A program made the position numbers and the translations under genes. The notes beneath the pieces were generated by a model. It had not been told where the DNA came from and did not search any database. It saw only the letters and a program-made list of their open reading frames with translations. Below are positions 42,447 through 51,312 of a DNA stretch of 64,000 nt, in pieces (position 1 is the first letter of the stretch; every line of letters begins with the position of its first letter). Source of the DNA: M3007 sp964621185 (lineage in GTDB: Bacteria > Bacteroidota > Bacteroidia > Chitinophagales > Saprospiraceae); assembly GCA_964621185.1 (NCBI GenBank), contig CAZULM010000028.1:10470-74469 (forward strand). Reading direction: 5' to 3'.

Positions 42447-44741
42447 TTATGTACCTAACTCAAGTTGGTTCTTCACCAAGCTGTAATAAGCGCCCCGTTG
42501 GGCCACCAATGTCTCGTGCGTGCCCTGCTCCACCACGCAGCCTTTGTCCAGCACGACGATCTGATCGGCATGGCGCACGGTGCTGAGCCGGTGCGCCACG
42601 ATGACCACCGTTTTGGCCCTGTGTTCGGCCAGCGCTTCCGAGCCGACAGCAGTGCCGCGATAAAAGGTCTGCAAATTTTCAACGATGGCCCGCTCGTTGT
42701 TGGAATCCAGGGCGTTGGTGGCCTCATCGAAAAACAGGAAGTCGGGGTTTTTATACACAGCCCGCGCGATCAACATACGCTGCCGCTGGCCCTGGCTGAT
42801 GCCGTTGCCCTGCGCCCCAATTTTTGTATTGAAACCCAGGGGAAGGGTATGGACAAAGTCCTGGATATTGGCCATCTCTACTGCCCGCACCAGCTTGGCA
42901 TGGTCGGGAAACTGGTCGCATTCCGAGATGTTGTTCGCAATGGTGTCGGAAAAAATATAGCCATCCTGCATGACCGCTCCACAGTGCTTGCGCCATTCGG
43001 AAGGGTTTACAGACGACAATGCGGTTGCGCCGACCCGGATTTGCCCGCGCGTCGGCGCGTAGAACCCCAGCAGCAGCTTGATAAGGGTCGTTTTCCCGCT
43101 GCCGCTCATGCCCACCACTGCCGTGACCTTGCCATTTGGGATCGTAAGGTTGATGTCTTTCAACACTTCGGCATGCAAGGCATTGTAGCGGAAGGAAAGG
43201 TTTTCAAAATAGATATCGCCGGGCTCCAGCGACAATGCAGGGCATCCCGGCCCCGCACCTATTACCTGCGTTTCCAAACTGCTGAAATCAATGTCGGCTG
43301 ACTGCCCAAAGGTTCCGGGGCCTTCATCTTCCTGGCTGTGGATTTCGCCCATGCGCTCCAGGCTGATCTTTGCATCCTGCGCCGAGCGGATAAAGGCAAT
43401 AAACTGCTGCAGTGGTGCGTCCAACTGGCCCACCATGTACTGTGTGGCTAACATCATGCCTATGGTCATTTGCCCGTCGATGACAGCTTTTGCTGCCAGG
43501 AACGTGATGACGATGTTTTTGCCTTGGTTTACAAAGCCAGCCCCGGCATCCTGCCATTGCGTCAGGTTGAGCGATCGCAAGTTGGTATGGAAAAGCTTGG
43601 CCTGAACCCCTGCCCATATCATGCGGCGCTTGCGCTCGGAGCCTTGCAGTTTGATTTCCTGCATCCCCTGTATCAGCTCGATAATAGTATTGCTGTTCTC
43701 CCCTACCTGTTGAAAGCGCATATAATCCAATTCCTTGCGCCGCCGGAGGAAAAAACTGATCCAGCCAACATAAAGAAATGCCGCAACAGCAAACGCGGCG
43801 AAAATTTGAGCGCTGTAAAGGAAGAGTATAGCACTGAAAACCAAAAAGTTAAGGGCGGAAAACAGGACAGGCAAAATGGATTGCGTCAAAAAGACTTCGA
43901 TACGACCTTGGTCGCTGATGCGCTGCATGAGGTCGCCCGTCATCTTGGAGTCGAAAAAGCCGATGCGGAGTCGCATCAGTTTTGCCAGGAAATCGCTCAC
44001 CATGGCCACGTTGATGCGGGTGCCGATAAAGAGCAAAATCCGGCTTTGGAGGAACTGCACCATGATCTGGCTAAAAAACAACATCAATTGCGCCGTTAGG
44101 ATAAGGGAAATGAAACCTATGTCGCGATTGCCGATCCCCACATCGACGATGCTCTGGGTGAGCAATGGGAAAATGAGCATGAGCATGCTGCCCAACACCA
44201 TCCCCAGTATTATCTGCATCACCAGCCTTCTGTGCGGGCGCACGTAATCAAGCACTGTTCCCAAGCGGGCGCTTTCCTCGCCGGGGGAATGTTCGGCGCG
44301 GTAGAATTGAGGCGTTGTTTCCAACAGGATCAGCACTCCTTTGTCGGTATCGCTGGCCCATGATTTTTCAAAATCCGCCCGTGACAGCTTGAATTTCCCC
44401 GCTGCCGGGTCGGCGACCCAAACATGCTTGCCCGTCACCTTGTAGATCACGATAAAATGCTGCTGGTTCCAGTGGGCGATACAGGGAAGTGGTGCATTCA
44501 ACAAACATGCCGTGCCTTTTCCGGTACAAAATGGCACCTTGACAGTCAAGGCCCGGAAGCCCAGGCCTTCGGCAGCTTCCATTATCCCCTTTGCCGAAAC
44601 GCCTTCCCTGCTTATGTAACTGCGGTCGCGCAAGAAGGTGAGCGGGTATTTGCGGCCATGTGCAGCAGCGACCATCATCAAACAGGCCGGGCCGCAGTCC
44701 ATCGCGTCTCTTTGGCGGTAAAAAGGAAAAAACAGTGGCAT
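42447..44741 (-). CDS. Peptidase-containing ABC exporter (C39-TMD-NBD)
   Basis: The 764-residue protein both removes the leader and exports the peptide. The C39 cysteine peptidase occupies about residues 1-140, with the catalytic triad visible as Cys16 (DAMDCGPACL), His95 (WNQQHFIVIYK) and Asp111 (VWVADPAAG). Six membrane helices follow (about 165-440), and the ATPase domain has Walker A GMSGSGKTTLIK, signature ISQGQRQRMLIARAV and Walker B FLFFDEATNALDS. The C39 domain is specific for GG leaders, which matches the precursor encoded downstream. It is the first gene of the cluster, with a good promoter upstream, and works with the HlyD adaptor at the far end. Confidence 0.94.
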   Translation of the reverse strand: MPLFFPFYRQRDAMDCGPACLMMVAAAHGRKYPLTFLRDRSYISREGVSAKGIMEAAEGLGFRALTVKVPFCTGKGTACLLNAPLPCIAHWNQQHFIVIYKVTGKHVWVADPAAGKFKLSRADFEKSWASDTDKGVLILLETTPQFYRAEHSPGEESARLGTVLDYVRPHRRLVMQIILGMVLGSMLMLIFPLLTQSIVDVGIGNRDIGFISLILTAQLMLFFSQIMVQFLQSRILLFIGTRINVAMVSDFLAKLMRLRIGFFDSKMTGDLMQRISDQGRIEVFLTQSILPVLFSALNFLVFSAILFLYSAQIFAAFAVAAFLYVGWISFFLRRRKELDYMRFQQVGENSNTIIELIQGMQEIKLQGSERKRRMIWAGVQAKLFHTNLRSLNLTQWQDAGAGFVNQGKNIVITFLAAKAVIDGQMTIGMMLATQYMVGQLDAPLQQFIAFIRSAQDAKISLERMGEIHSQEDEGPGTFGQSADIDFSSLETQVIGAGPGCPALSLEPGDIYFENLSFRYNALHAEVLKDINLTIPNGKVTAVVGMSGSGKTTLIKLLLGFYAPTRGQIRVGATALSSVNPSEWRKHCGAVMQDGYIFSDTIANNISECDQFPDHAKLVRAVEMANIQDFVHTLPLGFNTKIGAQGNGISQGQRQRMLIARAVYKNPDFLFFDEATNALDSNNERAIVENLQTFYRGTAVGSEALAEHRAKTVVIVAHRLSTVRHADQIVVLDKGCVVEQGTHETLVAQRGAYYSLVKNQLELGT

Positions 44742-45163
44742 CGGACTTGCTTTTTTATGTCGAAGTGATCAGCAATTGGAACCTGGTCAGGTCCGCTAAC
44801 GATGCAAAGGTGGCACTGGATAGACGCGGAGACAATAACGCTTTATGGCAGGTTTTTGAAGCGCAAACTCGATTATTGGCGGAAAAAACGGCGCTTTTTT
44901 TCATAAACCGAGAGAAAGCTGGGAAATCATCGGTTGTAGCCCTAAAGAAAATGTAACACCATCTCAACATTTTTTGAAGCTTCGGCCAGTGCCAAAAGCT
45001 TCCTGGCAGCGAACATTAGGCGCTTGCCCAGAAAAACAGGTATCTGCCCATTTGAAAAACAAATACTTGGAGCATTTTTTAAATCTAAAAATATTATTAT
45101 CTTTACAACCTTGAAAAAAGCCAAACCCCATATTTTCTTTTCACCAATTAAAAACAATCTTTC
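44742..45163. other. Divergent intergenic region between RiPP exporter and haem-motif lipoprotein
   Basis: These 422 bases hold promoters for both genes: a good leftward match at 44805-44836 and, for the rightward gene, TATCTTTA at 45098-45105 without a well-placed -33 element. A 71-codon leftward open frame at 44942-45157 has no coding support. Confidence 0.5.
44805..44836 (-). promoter_or_regulatory. Bacteroidota-type promoter upstream of the exporter gene
   Basis: On the minus strand ATTG (44836-44833) and CACCTTTG (44812-44805) are separated by 20 bases, close to the TTTG/TAnnTTTG consensus. The leader to the ATG at 44741 would be about 58 bases. Confidence 0.5.
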
Positions 45164-46537
45164 ATGACCAAACTAAACATCGCCCTAACTTCCAGTATTG
45201 CAGCTATCCTTTTGCTGCAATACTGTACCCAGCCAAACACCGACAACACCAACACTGTCAGCGAAGCGGCGCCAAGTGCCATAGGGCCGCAGCAACCATT
45301 CCCCGATTTCGGCTATATGGTAAGCGCCAACCAGTACAGCGGGCCTGTGTTCAAGCTGAGCCAGGATTACCCTGCCGTGCTGCCGACCCCTCCCCTGCCC
45401 CCGTTTTTTGAGATCGATTTCAAAACGAACTGGAAAGAATACCTGCTTGCCGTGCGGAAATACTGTTTTGAAGGCAATACGGAGGCCGATTTCCGGGTCG
45501 AGAACAACAAAGTGCGCAATTGGTACCATGTGCCCTGGCAGCACTATGGCAAAAACGGCCGCGAAGGCTATCACGGGCTTACCAAGGAAGCGCCAGTGAA
45601 AGCCAAACAACTCGCCGTCACCCAAACCTCGACCACCAGCGGCGCCTGGGCCGTCGGCTTTTTCAACGACGTTGCCGGGTACACCATCGGTAAGGTCTGG
45701 GAAGACCACGACCACCCGGACGTCAAAAAAATGGAAGGCGGGTTCAAAAACGGCGCCGTCCTGTTCAAAATACTGTTCCTGTCGATGCCGCAGGCCGAAG
45801 CAGAAAGCACGGTGCCATTCTTGAAGAACGGCATCTGGTGGGATGCCTACGCCACATACAACTTTGCCAAAGACGAACGCATGCCCATAAAAGTAGCCCT
45901 GATCCAGATGGACATCATGGTGCGCGACGACAGGGCGCCCAACGGCTGGGTGTTCGGCAATTTCCAGTACAATGGCGCCATGAACCAGGCCAGCAAATGG
46001 GACAACTTAGTGCCGTTGGGCATCATGTGGGGCCAAGACCCGACCGACAACACCAATTTCTCCAACCCTACCCCAGAAAGGACCATTATCAACGCTGCCC
46101 TGAAAGAGACCATCATCAACCCCGACCCGAACGAGCTGCCACCCACGCACCTCGGCTGGAACGGCCGCCTGAACGGCCCGGTGGACAACCCGCAGAGCTC
46201 CTGTTACAGCTGTCATGGCACGGCGGAATACCCTGCCGCTTCACCGCTCAGCCCGCTGTTCGATGCCGACACGCTGAAGGCCAACCCCATCGGGTCGCCC
46301 GGCTGGATGCGCTGGTTCCAAAACCTGAAATGCGGCACGGCATTCGACCCGGAGAAGGCAGTGTCCACCGACTTTTGCCTGCAATTAGCCGAGTCGGTAC
46401 AGAATTTTGACAATTGGCATCAGGCCCAGGGCGGCTTGTATGCGAAAGACTACAAGCAAGATGGGCTGGAGAGCACGGGGGCGAAAAAGGCGATGCAGCT
46501 CGTGAAGGTTCATTCTTTGGAGCGGAGGAACCAATAA
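45164..46537 (+). CDS. Lipoprotein with a single c-type haem motif
   Basis: The 457-residue protein starts with a lipoprotein-like signal (MTKLNIALTSSIAAILLLQYC). It has a large unrecognised domain with many aromatic residues (GWVFGNFQYNG, HLGWNGRLNGPVDNP) and one haem-attachment motif CYSCH at residues 347-351, followed by a C-terminal helical part. A single CXXCH in a 457-residue envelope protein suggests a monohaem oxidoreductase or electron-transfer lipoprotein. Similar 'cytochrome c domain' proteins of unknown function are found in Bacteroidota. It has its own strong terminator and no partner gene nearby, so the electron-transfer partner is unknown. Confidence 0.72.
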   Translation: MTKLNIALTSSIAAILLLQYCTQPNTDNTNTVSEAAPSAIGPQQPFPDFGYMVSANQYSGPVFKLSQDYPAVLPTPPLPPFFEIDFKTNWKEYLLAVRKYCFEGNTEADFRVENNKVRNWYHVPWQHYGKNGREGYHGLTKEAPVKAKQLAVTQTSTTSGAWAVGFFNDVAGYTIGKVWEDHDHPDVKKMEGGFKNGAVLFKILFLSMPQAEAESTVPFLKNGIWWDAYATYNFAKDERMPIKVALIQMDIMVRDDRAPNGWVFGNFQYNGAMNQASKWDNLVPLGIMWGQDPTDNTNFSNPTPERTIINAALKETIINPDPNELPPTHLGWNGRLNGPVDNPQSSCYSCHGTAEYPAASPLSPLFDADTLKANPIGSPGWMRWFQNLKCGTAFDPEKAVSTDFCLQLAESVQNFDNWHQAQGGLYAKDYKQDGLESTGAKKAMQLVKVHSLERRNQ

Positions 46538-46573
46538 GCGGATCTCATCTTATGGCAGCGGTTTTAATCTGTT

Positions 46574-46614
46574 AACTGCCCTTTCTCTCTACTGCGCGAA
46601 AGGGCAGTTTTTTT
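46574..46614 (+). terminator. Intrinsic terminator of the haem-motif lipoprotein gene
   Basis: A perfect 12-bp stem, AACTGCCCTTTC (46574-46585) and GAAAGGGCAGTT (46598-46609), with a 12-base loop is followed by seven T (46608-46614). It begins 36 bases after the stop codon. Confidence 0.88.
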
Positions 46615-47264
46615 GGCCCTGCTGGATGCCTTCAGCAAAGGGCGGCTGAATGACCAGGAAAAGAGCCATTATTTAGAGCTCTGCGCAGGATACCCGTTGT
46701 TGATTGAGCTGGTCGGCGGTTTCCATAGCACGGGCACCCGAAGGAAAAAATTGTTTTCCGGGGAGGAGTACCGTTCTTTCATCAGCAAAAAAACAGACGT
46801 AACCGAAAAGTTTTTTGCCGTCACCGGATTGATTCGGGATCGGATAAAAGTATTTAACCCGCGTTGGCCAGGCGACTACCTGACATTTGGGATCACGATG
46901 TGGGTGCTGGCAAGCTTTGAACACGCAAAAGTTTACCTGCTCCTGGGCGATGTCCAAAAAAACCAAAGCGATGGCAGAAGAGGCAGAAAACATGCGGGAA
47001 GATTATTTCCTAAAAGCGATCGAATATTATGATCGCAGTTTCAATATCCTTGAAACAAGGGAAATCAGCGCTGGGTTGTATTCGTGGTTGACATTGTATG
47101 GGAATATGCTTTGCCATTATTGGCTTGACGACATTGAGAAGACAGCAGGGTATCTGGTCAAACTGGAATCTGCCGTTCCCAAAATCAAAGAGAGCTTGGG
47201 TGAGGGGCACTCCATATTGTCCGATATTGAAAAGATGCGCGATTGGATTGATGGGGCAACTTAA
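46613..47264 (+). pseudogene. 5'-truncated and frameshifted remnant of a helical-repeat protein
   Basis: Two overlapping frames (46613-47032 and 46887-47264) make one continuous helical protein of about 215 residues if one A is removed from the seven-A run at 46956-46962: ...VYLLLGDVQ joins KTKAMAEEAENMREDYFLKA. The second part looks like tetratricopeptide-type helices (YYDRSFNILE, LTLYGNMLCHYWLDDIEKTA). There is no in-frame ATG near the beginning, and the frame opens inside the preceding terminator, so the 5' end is missing. The parent family is not recognised. Confidence 0.5.
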
Positions 47265-47406
47265 CCAATCTGAACATGGCCTTATCCCGTTTTTTTTGAA
47301 CTATGTCAACATGTGGCTGCTTCAGGGTCAAAAATATGCATTGCGATGCTTAATTCGGAAAGTTAGGGGATAAAGCAATTTTGTCTGTTTCCAAATTTTA
47401 AAACAT

Positions 47407-47439
47407 TTTGTTTTTTTTCCTAAAAACCACCTATCTTTA
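47407..47439 (+). promoter_or_regulatory. Bacteroidota-type promoter of the Rpn-family gene
   Basis: TTTG (47407-47410) is followed after 21 bases by TATCTTTA (47432-47439). The ATG is 20 bases further on. Confidence 0.5.
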
Positions 47440-47459
47440 CGGCCTAAACAGCCAAGCCA

Positions 47460-48574
47460 ATGCCCAAAGCTCGAAAACGCTCCCGCAAGAAAGACCAAGC
47501 ACACGATGCCATATTCAAAACCTACTTCAGCGATGCAACCATTGCCAGGAACTACCTAATTCATTATACCTCCGACACCATACATGGGCAGATTGATTTT
47601 TCAGTTTTTCGGAAAAGCGAAACTGCGTATGTCAATGGGCGTTTCGGGGTTTCATTTTGTGACATCGTTTACGAAACAAAACTTTTGAATGGGCAACCTG
47701 CCAGGTTGTTGTTCCTGTTTGAGCACAAAAGCTATGTGCCCTCCTTCCCTATCCATTTGCAATTGCTCGATTATTTGCTTCAAATTTGGGAGGATGACTT
47801 GAAGAACAAGCGCCCATTGGCCATTGTTGTCCCTATTGTCGTTTATCATGGGGAGCAGGGCTGGGAGCAAAAGCCGCTCGAGGACTATTTCTTCGGCATC
47901 CCAGATCATTGGCAAGATTTTATCCCAAACTTGATTATTGGCTGACCGACCTCGGCAAAACACCCCAACAGATGATCTTACAAAAGCAAAAAAGCGAATT
48001 GCTACGCAACTTGTTTTTAGCTTTAAAATTTGCCAGAAATGAGGCATTAGTTCGGGAATACTGGAAAATAATCCTTACTTTTGGGGTGCGAATACCCAAG
48101 GGTGATCGCGAAAAAATCCTCTTTCAATCACTTACCCTTTACCTAGTAAAACTTTTTGATATGCCACTAACTGAAGTAAAGAGCCTATGCAAGGAACTGC
48201 CCGATTCTGAGAACAGCTGGGTGGATGCAATCCCTGAAATTTTTGGTGAAAAATGGAAAAAGGCTGGAATGCGAAAGGGCATGAAAATAGGCCGAAAAAT
48301 AGGGATCGAGCTTGGCCGCGAAGAAGGCATTGAATTCGGCCGTAAGGAAGGCATCCAACAGGGAATCCAACAGGGAATCCAACAGGGAATCCAACACGGA
48401 ATCCAACAGGGAATCGAAAAAGGAATCGAAAAAGGAATCGAATTCGAAAAACGAAACATTACCTTGAAAGCCATCCAAAAATTTCCAGAATGGAGTGATG
48501 ACGAGGTTGCCGCTTTTGTGGGTGTCGCGGTGGAACAAGTGCAACAACTACGCCAGGAAATAACATCCTGTTAA
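47460..48574 (+). pseudogene. Rpn family PD-(D/E)XK nuclease/putative transposase, frameshifted
   Basis: The first frame (47460-47945) begins MPKARKRSRKKDQAHDAIFK and has the Rpn nuclease core: FCDIVYETKL, LLFLFEHKSYV and VVPIVVYHGEQGW. It stops at GIPDHWQDFIPNLIIG. The second frame (to 48574) continues with the expected KLDYWLTDLGKTPQQM. Adding one A to the CCCAAAC run near 47928 joins the two into a protein of about 370 residues. The C-terminal part contains eight 12-base tandem repeats encoding GIQQ/GIEK, followed by a helical end typical of the family. Rpn proteins promote RecA-independent recombination or act as anti-phage nucleases. The gene has its own promoter; whether the shift is real or a sequence error cannot be told here. 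Confidence 0.78.
48350..48445 (+). repeat. 12-bp tandem repeat inside the Rpn-family gene
   Basis: Eight units of a 12-base sequence (GGAATCCAACAG, later GGAATCGAAAAA) encode four-residue GIQQ/GIEK repeats. Copy-number change would lengthen a helix without shifting the frame. Such repeats are usual in Rpn proteins. Confidence 0.88.
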
Positions 48575-48614
48575 AGGCCTGTATTGAAAACTTCTTTTAG
48601 CGAACTGGCCACAC

Positions 48615-50768
48615 CTACCCAAACCACCAATACAACAACAGCAAAAACACCACCAACAACAACAGTGGCATATACACTTTCAGCTTGCTGCTTTTGTGCT
48701 TTACCGTTTGGTCACTCCCAGCGCCCACCTCAACTGGCTTTCGCTGCCTGTCGATGATCGTCACATAAATAAAACAGAAAAAATTCACACCTAACGTAAG
48801 CATGAGGAAGATATACGCCAGGTTCATCGAATCGGTGGCCGGTGAAATCTGCACCAGGTTTATAGAGTAGGCCACCGTGGCGAGGAAAGACGTGATGATG
48901 AGCTCGCCCACTTCCTCAAAGCTCGCCTTGTGGAAGAACAGCATGAAAATGGGCAGGGCGCTGAACATCAAAAACGGCATGATGATGAGGATGATGGCGC
49001 CCCAGGGCTGGCGGCTCACGCCCAGGTGCACGTTGAGGCTTTTGTAGTTTTCCAGGTACTTGGCTTTGTCATTGGGGTCGTAGGTCACCTTGTCGAGCGA
49101 TCCGAGGGCGTTGGAAAGCTGGTTGTCGAGCGTGACGTAGTACTCCTTGGTGTCCCAATCGTTGAACTCGAAATCCTTGATCTTGTCGTTGATCTGAAGT
49201 CGGCTGTGGTCGAAGCTGATCCGGAGCTTGTTGCTGGAGCTGAGGGCCGTGATGGGTATTTTCAGCTCATGTTGGTCGAATGGGAACTTGAACGATTTGA
49301 AATTGCCCAGGAACTTGCCGCTGATGCGGTAAATCCGCACCACATAGTTGCCTTCGCGCTCTTCGGCGATCGGGTAGCGGTTGGCCTCTTCCGAACTGAT
49401 GTTGCTGAAGTCGATATAGCCTTCTTTGCCGATGTGCTTCGAGTCGGCGATCACCCAGTACAACAGGTTGCAATCGAAGGTGTTGTGCCGCACGTCGATG
49501 TCATTTATGTCGATCACGTCGATGCCCACGCGGAGGTTGGGGATGGGCTCGCCGTCGGTGTTGATCTGGGTGGGGCAGCTGCGGGTCTTGCCCTCTTGCA
49601 CCTGGTCGAAATTGGGGTCTTTGCGCTGGATGAGCAGGCTGTCAAATTCGTACAGCTCGTCGTTCTTGGTGATCTTGTGGCCTTGAAGGCTTTTGAAAAA
49701 TGCCAGCAACTGCGCACGATTCGTGTGCTTGCGTCTAAGGCCGATCTCAAAAATATTCATCGCGTCGTAGCATCGGCGCAGGTAGCCATCTGTTTGCCGC
49801 TGCCGTTTGGGGTCTTCCGTATTGAAGGGTTTGGGGCATTGGGCCTGTATCAATTTTTTGTCTTGATACACTTCTTCCGGCAGCGCTTCTTCATTGGCGG
49901 CATAACTGATAAAAGTATGGCCCTTCGCCTTGGATATGGCCTCAAGGTCGTTGTCTTTGAAGTTGGAAGATATGCCCACCAGCGTTTTGGGCGGGATGTC
50001 GGCCTTTTGCAAAAAGCGCATGATGGCGTCGCCATAGCCGGCGTGGGTATTGAACAAGATTACCTGCGGCGCTGGCTTCGAGAGCATTTTGCGCAGCGAG
50101 CGCTCCATTGCTATTATGGAGTCTTGGGGTAGTTCCCGGTTCTGGATATAGCTGCGCTCCCACAGGCACACGGAATCGTACCGGATACGGTTCTCGCGCA
50201 GGCTTTCCACAAAAAGCTTGTGCAACAGGTAGTCACATTCGGTGACAAATCCGACAGCCTTTTTCTCCAGCACCTTATCCACAAACTGCACAAAATAATT
50301 CGGCTGCGGGTCGTTTGGCTGCAAGAAAATGGCGTTTTTCCCAAAATCGAGGCGGTTCTGGTCGGCGCTCATGGAAATAACGGGCAGCCTGTCGCGGATG
50401 ATGGGCGCGGCGTTTCGGATGTACTTGCCCCAGGTGTTGTCGATCACCAACACGATGTTGGTGTCGGCAACAATGCTTTCGTAAAGCTGCGGTATGGTGT
50501 CCGGTTTGTAGTCGCACTGGTAGGTTTTCAAGCGGAGCTCAAAGGGATATGGCTGCGGGACAGTTTGCGCGTTCAGCCGTCCCAGGTAGGTTTGCAAAGC
50601 AACGATATGCAAGGAATCCGAATGGTTGTTGCCCGCGCTTTTCACCGGGTCGAGGTAATTGAAGCCGATATAAGCGACGTATTGTACGGGGCGGGAATAG
50701 GGCGACTTTTTGCAGGAAAACTGGGCAGCGAACGACAGCAGCAGGAATAAGAGTACAACTTTACGCAT
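48615..50768 (-). CDS. Periplasmic-binding-protein fold fused to a pentameric ligand-gated ion channel
   Basis: The 717-residue protein joins two receptor modules. Residues 1-19 are a signal with a possible lipobox (AAQFSC, Cys19). Residues about 27-345 fold as a type 1 periplasmic binding protein: IVADTNIVLVIDNTWGKYI, APIIRDRLPVISMSADQN and AVGFVTECDYLLHKLFVESL. Residues about 405-585 are the beta-sandwich ligand domain of pentameric channels, with VGIDVIDINDIDVRHNTFD and, at 495-502, FPFDQHEL, the equivalent of the Cys-loop (without cysteines, as in bacterial channels). Four membrane helices follow (about 589-612, 618-640, 648-672 and 696-715). The pore helix EEVGELIITSFLATVAYSI lines up with that of GLIC (EANVTLVVSTLIAHIAFNI). 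It was probably in one operon with the SPOR-like and lipoprotein genes upstream. Ligand and ion selectivity are unknown. Confidence 0.85.
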   Translation of the reverse strand: MRKVVLLFLLLSFAAQFSCKKSPYSRPVQYVAYIGFNYLDPVKSAGNNHSDSLHIVALQTYLGRLNAQTVPQPYPFELRLKTYQCDYKPDTIPQLYESIVADTNIVLVIDNTWGKYIRNAAPIIRDRLPVISMSADQNRLDFGKNAIFLQPNDPQPNYFVQFVDKVLEKKAVGFVTECDYLLHKLFVESLRENRIRYDSVCLWERSYIQNRELPQDSIIAMERSLRKMLSKPAPQVILFNTHAGYGDAIMRFLQKADIPPKTLVGISSNFKDNDLEAISKAKGHTFISYAANEEALPEEVYQDKKLIQAQCPKPFNTEDPKRQRQTDGYLRRCYDAMNIFEIGLRRKHTNRAQLLAFFKSLQGHKITKNDELYEFDSLLIQRKDPNFDQVQEGKTRSCPTQINTDGEPIPNLRVGIDVIDINDIDVRHNTFDCNLLYWVIADSKHIGKEGYIDFSNISSEEANRYPIAEEREGNYVVRIYRISGKFLGNFKSFKFPFDQHELKIPITALSSSNKLRISFDHSRLQINDKIKDFEFNDWDTKEYYVTLDNQLSNALGSLDKVTYDPNDKAKYLENYKSLNVHLGVSRQPWGAIILIIMPFLMFSALPIFMLFFHKASFEEVGELIITSFLATVAYSINLVQISPATDSMNLAYIFLMLTLGVNFFCFIYVTIIDRQRKPVEVGAGSDQTVKHKSSKLKVYMPLLLLVVFLLLLYWWFG

Positions 50769-50821
50769 GGCAGAGGCGGGGGGAGGGTTTGGATTGTTTG
50801 TGGGCTAAATGTACGGCAATC

Positions 50822-50885
50822 AGCGCAAATACCGCACAAACAACTTCCCCTTCGGCAGTTTCAGCGCCTTGCCGTACCCCTCGGC
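50822..50885 (+). repeat. 64-bp direct repeat, displaced copy of the SPOR-like gene's 3' end
   Basis: These 64 bases are identical to 51313-51376, the last codons of the SPOR-like gene. They carry a fused stop (TGA instead of TAA) and lie 53 bases from the channel gene's start. They mark the left edge of an inserted segment. Confidence 0.93.
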
Positions 50886-50908
50886 AGCCATACCCCGCAA
50901 ATCAATTC

Positions 50909-50939
50909 TTTGCTGTATGCACAAAAACCCGCATCTTTG
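50909..50939 (+). promoter_or_regulatory. Bacteroidota-type promoter of the antitoxin-like gene
   Basis: TTTG (50909-50912) is separated by 19 bases from CATCTTTG (50932-50939). The start codon follows after 14 bases. It lies inside the inserted segment, so the module brought its own promoter. Confidence 0.6.
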
Positions 50940-50953
50940 TAAAAACTAAGGAT

Positions 50954-51229
50954 ATGGAACTGGTAGTTTATATAGACAACGAACAAGACCTCGTAATTCT
51001 GGAGCCCTTGCTTAAACGCTTGAAACTCCGTTTCGAGCATAAAGGCGATTCAGAAAAAGCAGTTTCAGATACGAGCCAAAAAGCAATCGAGGCTCTGGAA
51101 AAATTGGACACTGCAAAAAAAACGCTTGCGCGCATGCGTCAAACGGGTGTCGATATTTCGCCTTATGGCGACCCTATTGAATGGCAAAAAACTGTTAGGA
51201 AAGACAAAGCTTTGCCTTATGAGGACTGA
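50954..51229 (+). CDS. Probable antitoxin of a PIN-type toxin-antitoxin module
   Basis: The 91-residue protein starts MELVVYIDNEQDLVILEPLL with an amphipathic beginning. A helical, charged middle part (SQKAIEALEKLDTAKKTLAR) follows, then a C-terminal tail typical of toxin-binding ends (YGDPIEWQKTVRKDKALPYED). It is followed after 29 bases by the first 18 codons of a PIN-domain gene, the usual order antitoxin then toxin. The role is inferred from size and context, since the family itself is not recognised. The ATG at 50954 fits the promoter 14 bases upstream; the longer frame overlaps the repeat copy. Confidence 0.55.
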   Translation: MELVVYIDNEQDLVILEPLLKRLKLRFEHKGDSEKAVSDTSQKAIEALEKLDTAKKTLARMRQTGVDISPYGDPIEWQKTVRKDKALPYED

Positions 51230-51258
51230 TCCACCTTTCATGTTTTTGGCTTGACACG

Positions 51259-51312
51259 ATGCGCATTGTTGACTCCAACCTCATTATCTATTTTGTGGAT
51301 TTCGGTTTCCTT
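51259..51312 (+). pseudogene. 5' fragment of a PIN-domain toxin gene
   Basis: Eighteen codons encode MRIVDSNLIIYFVDFGFL, in which VDSNLIIY is the first acidic motif of PIN-domain (VapC-like) nucleases. Coding resemblance ends at 51312, exactly where the 64-bp repeat begins. The apparent 92-residue frame then runs antisense through the SPOR-like gene. The toxin is therefore truncated and inactive. Confidence 0.6.

Noticed and set aside
44942..45157. 71-codon minus-strand open frame upstream of the RiPP exporter
   Set aside because: Lies in the divergent promoter region and has no recognisable features or leader motif.
47909..47945. Programmed ribosomal frameshift joining the two Rpn frames
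   Set aside because: CCCAAAC is not a strong slippery heptamer and no following stem-loop or stop-codon context was seen; a base loss is the simpler reading.
48930..50132. 400-codon plus-strand open frame antisense to the channel gene
   Set aside because: Composition is that of an antisense shadow, and the minus-strand channel protein has clear domains throughout.
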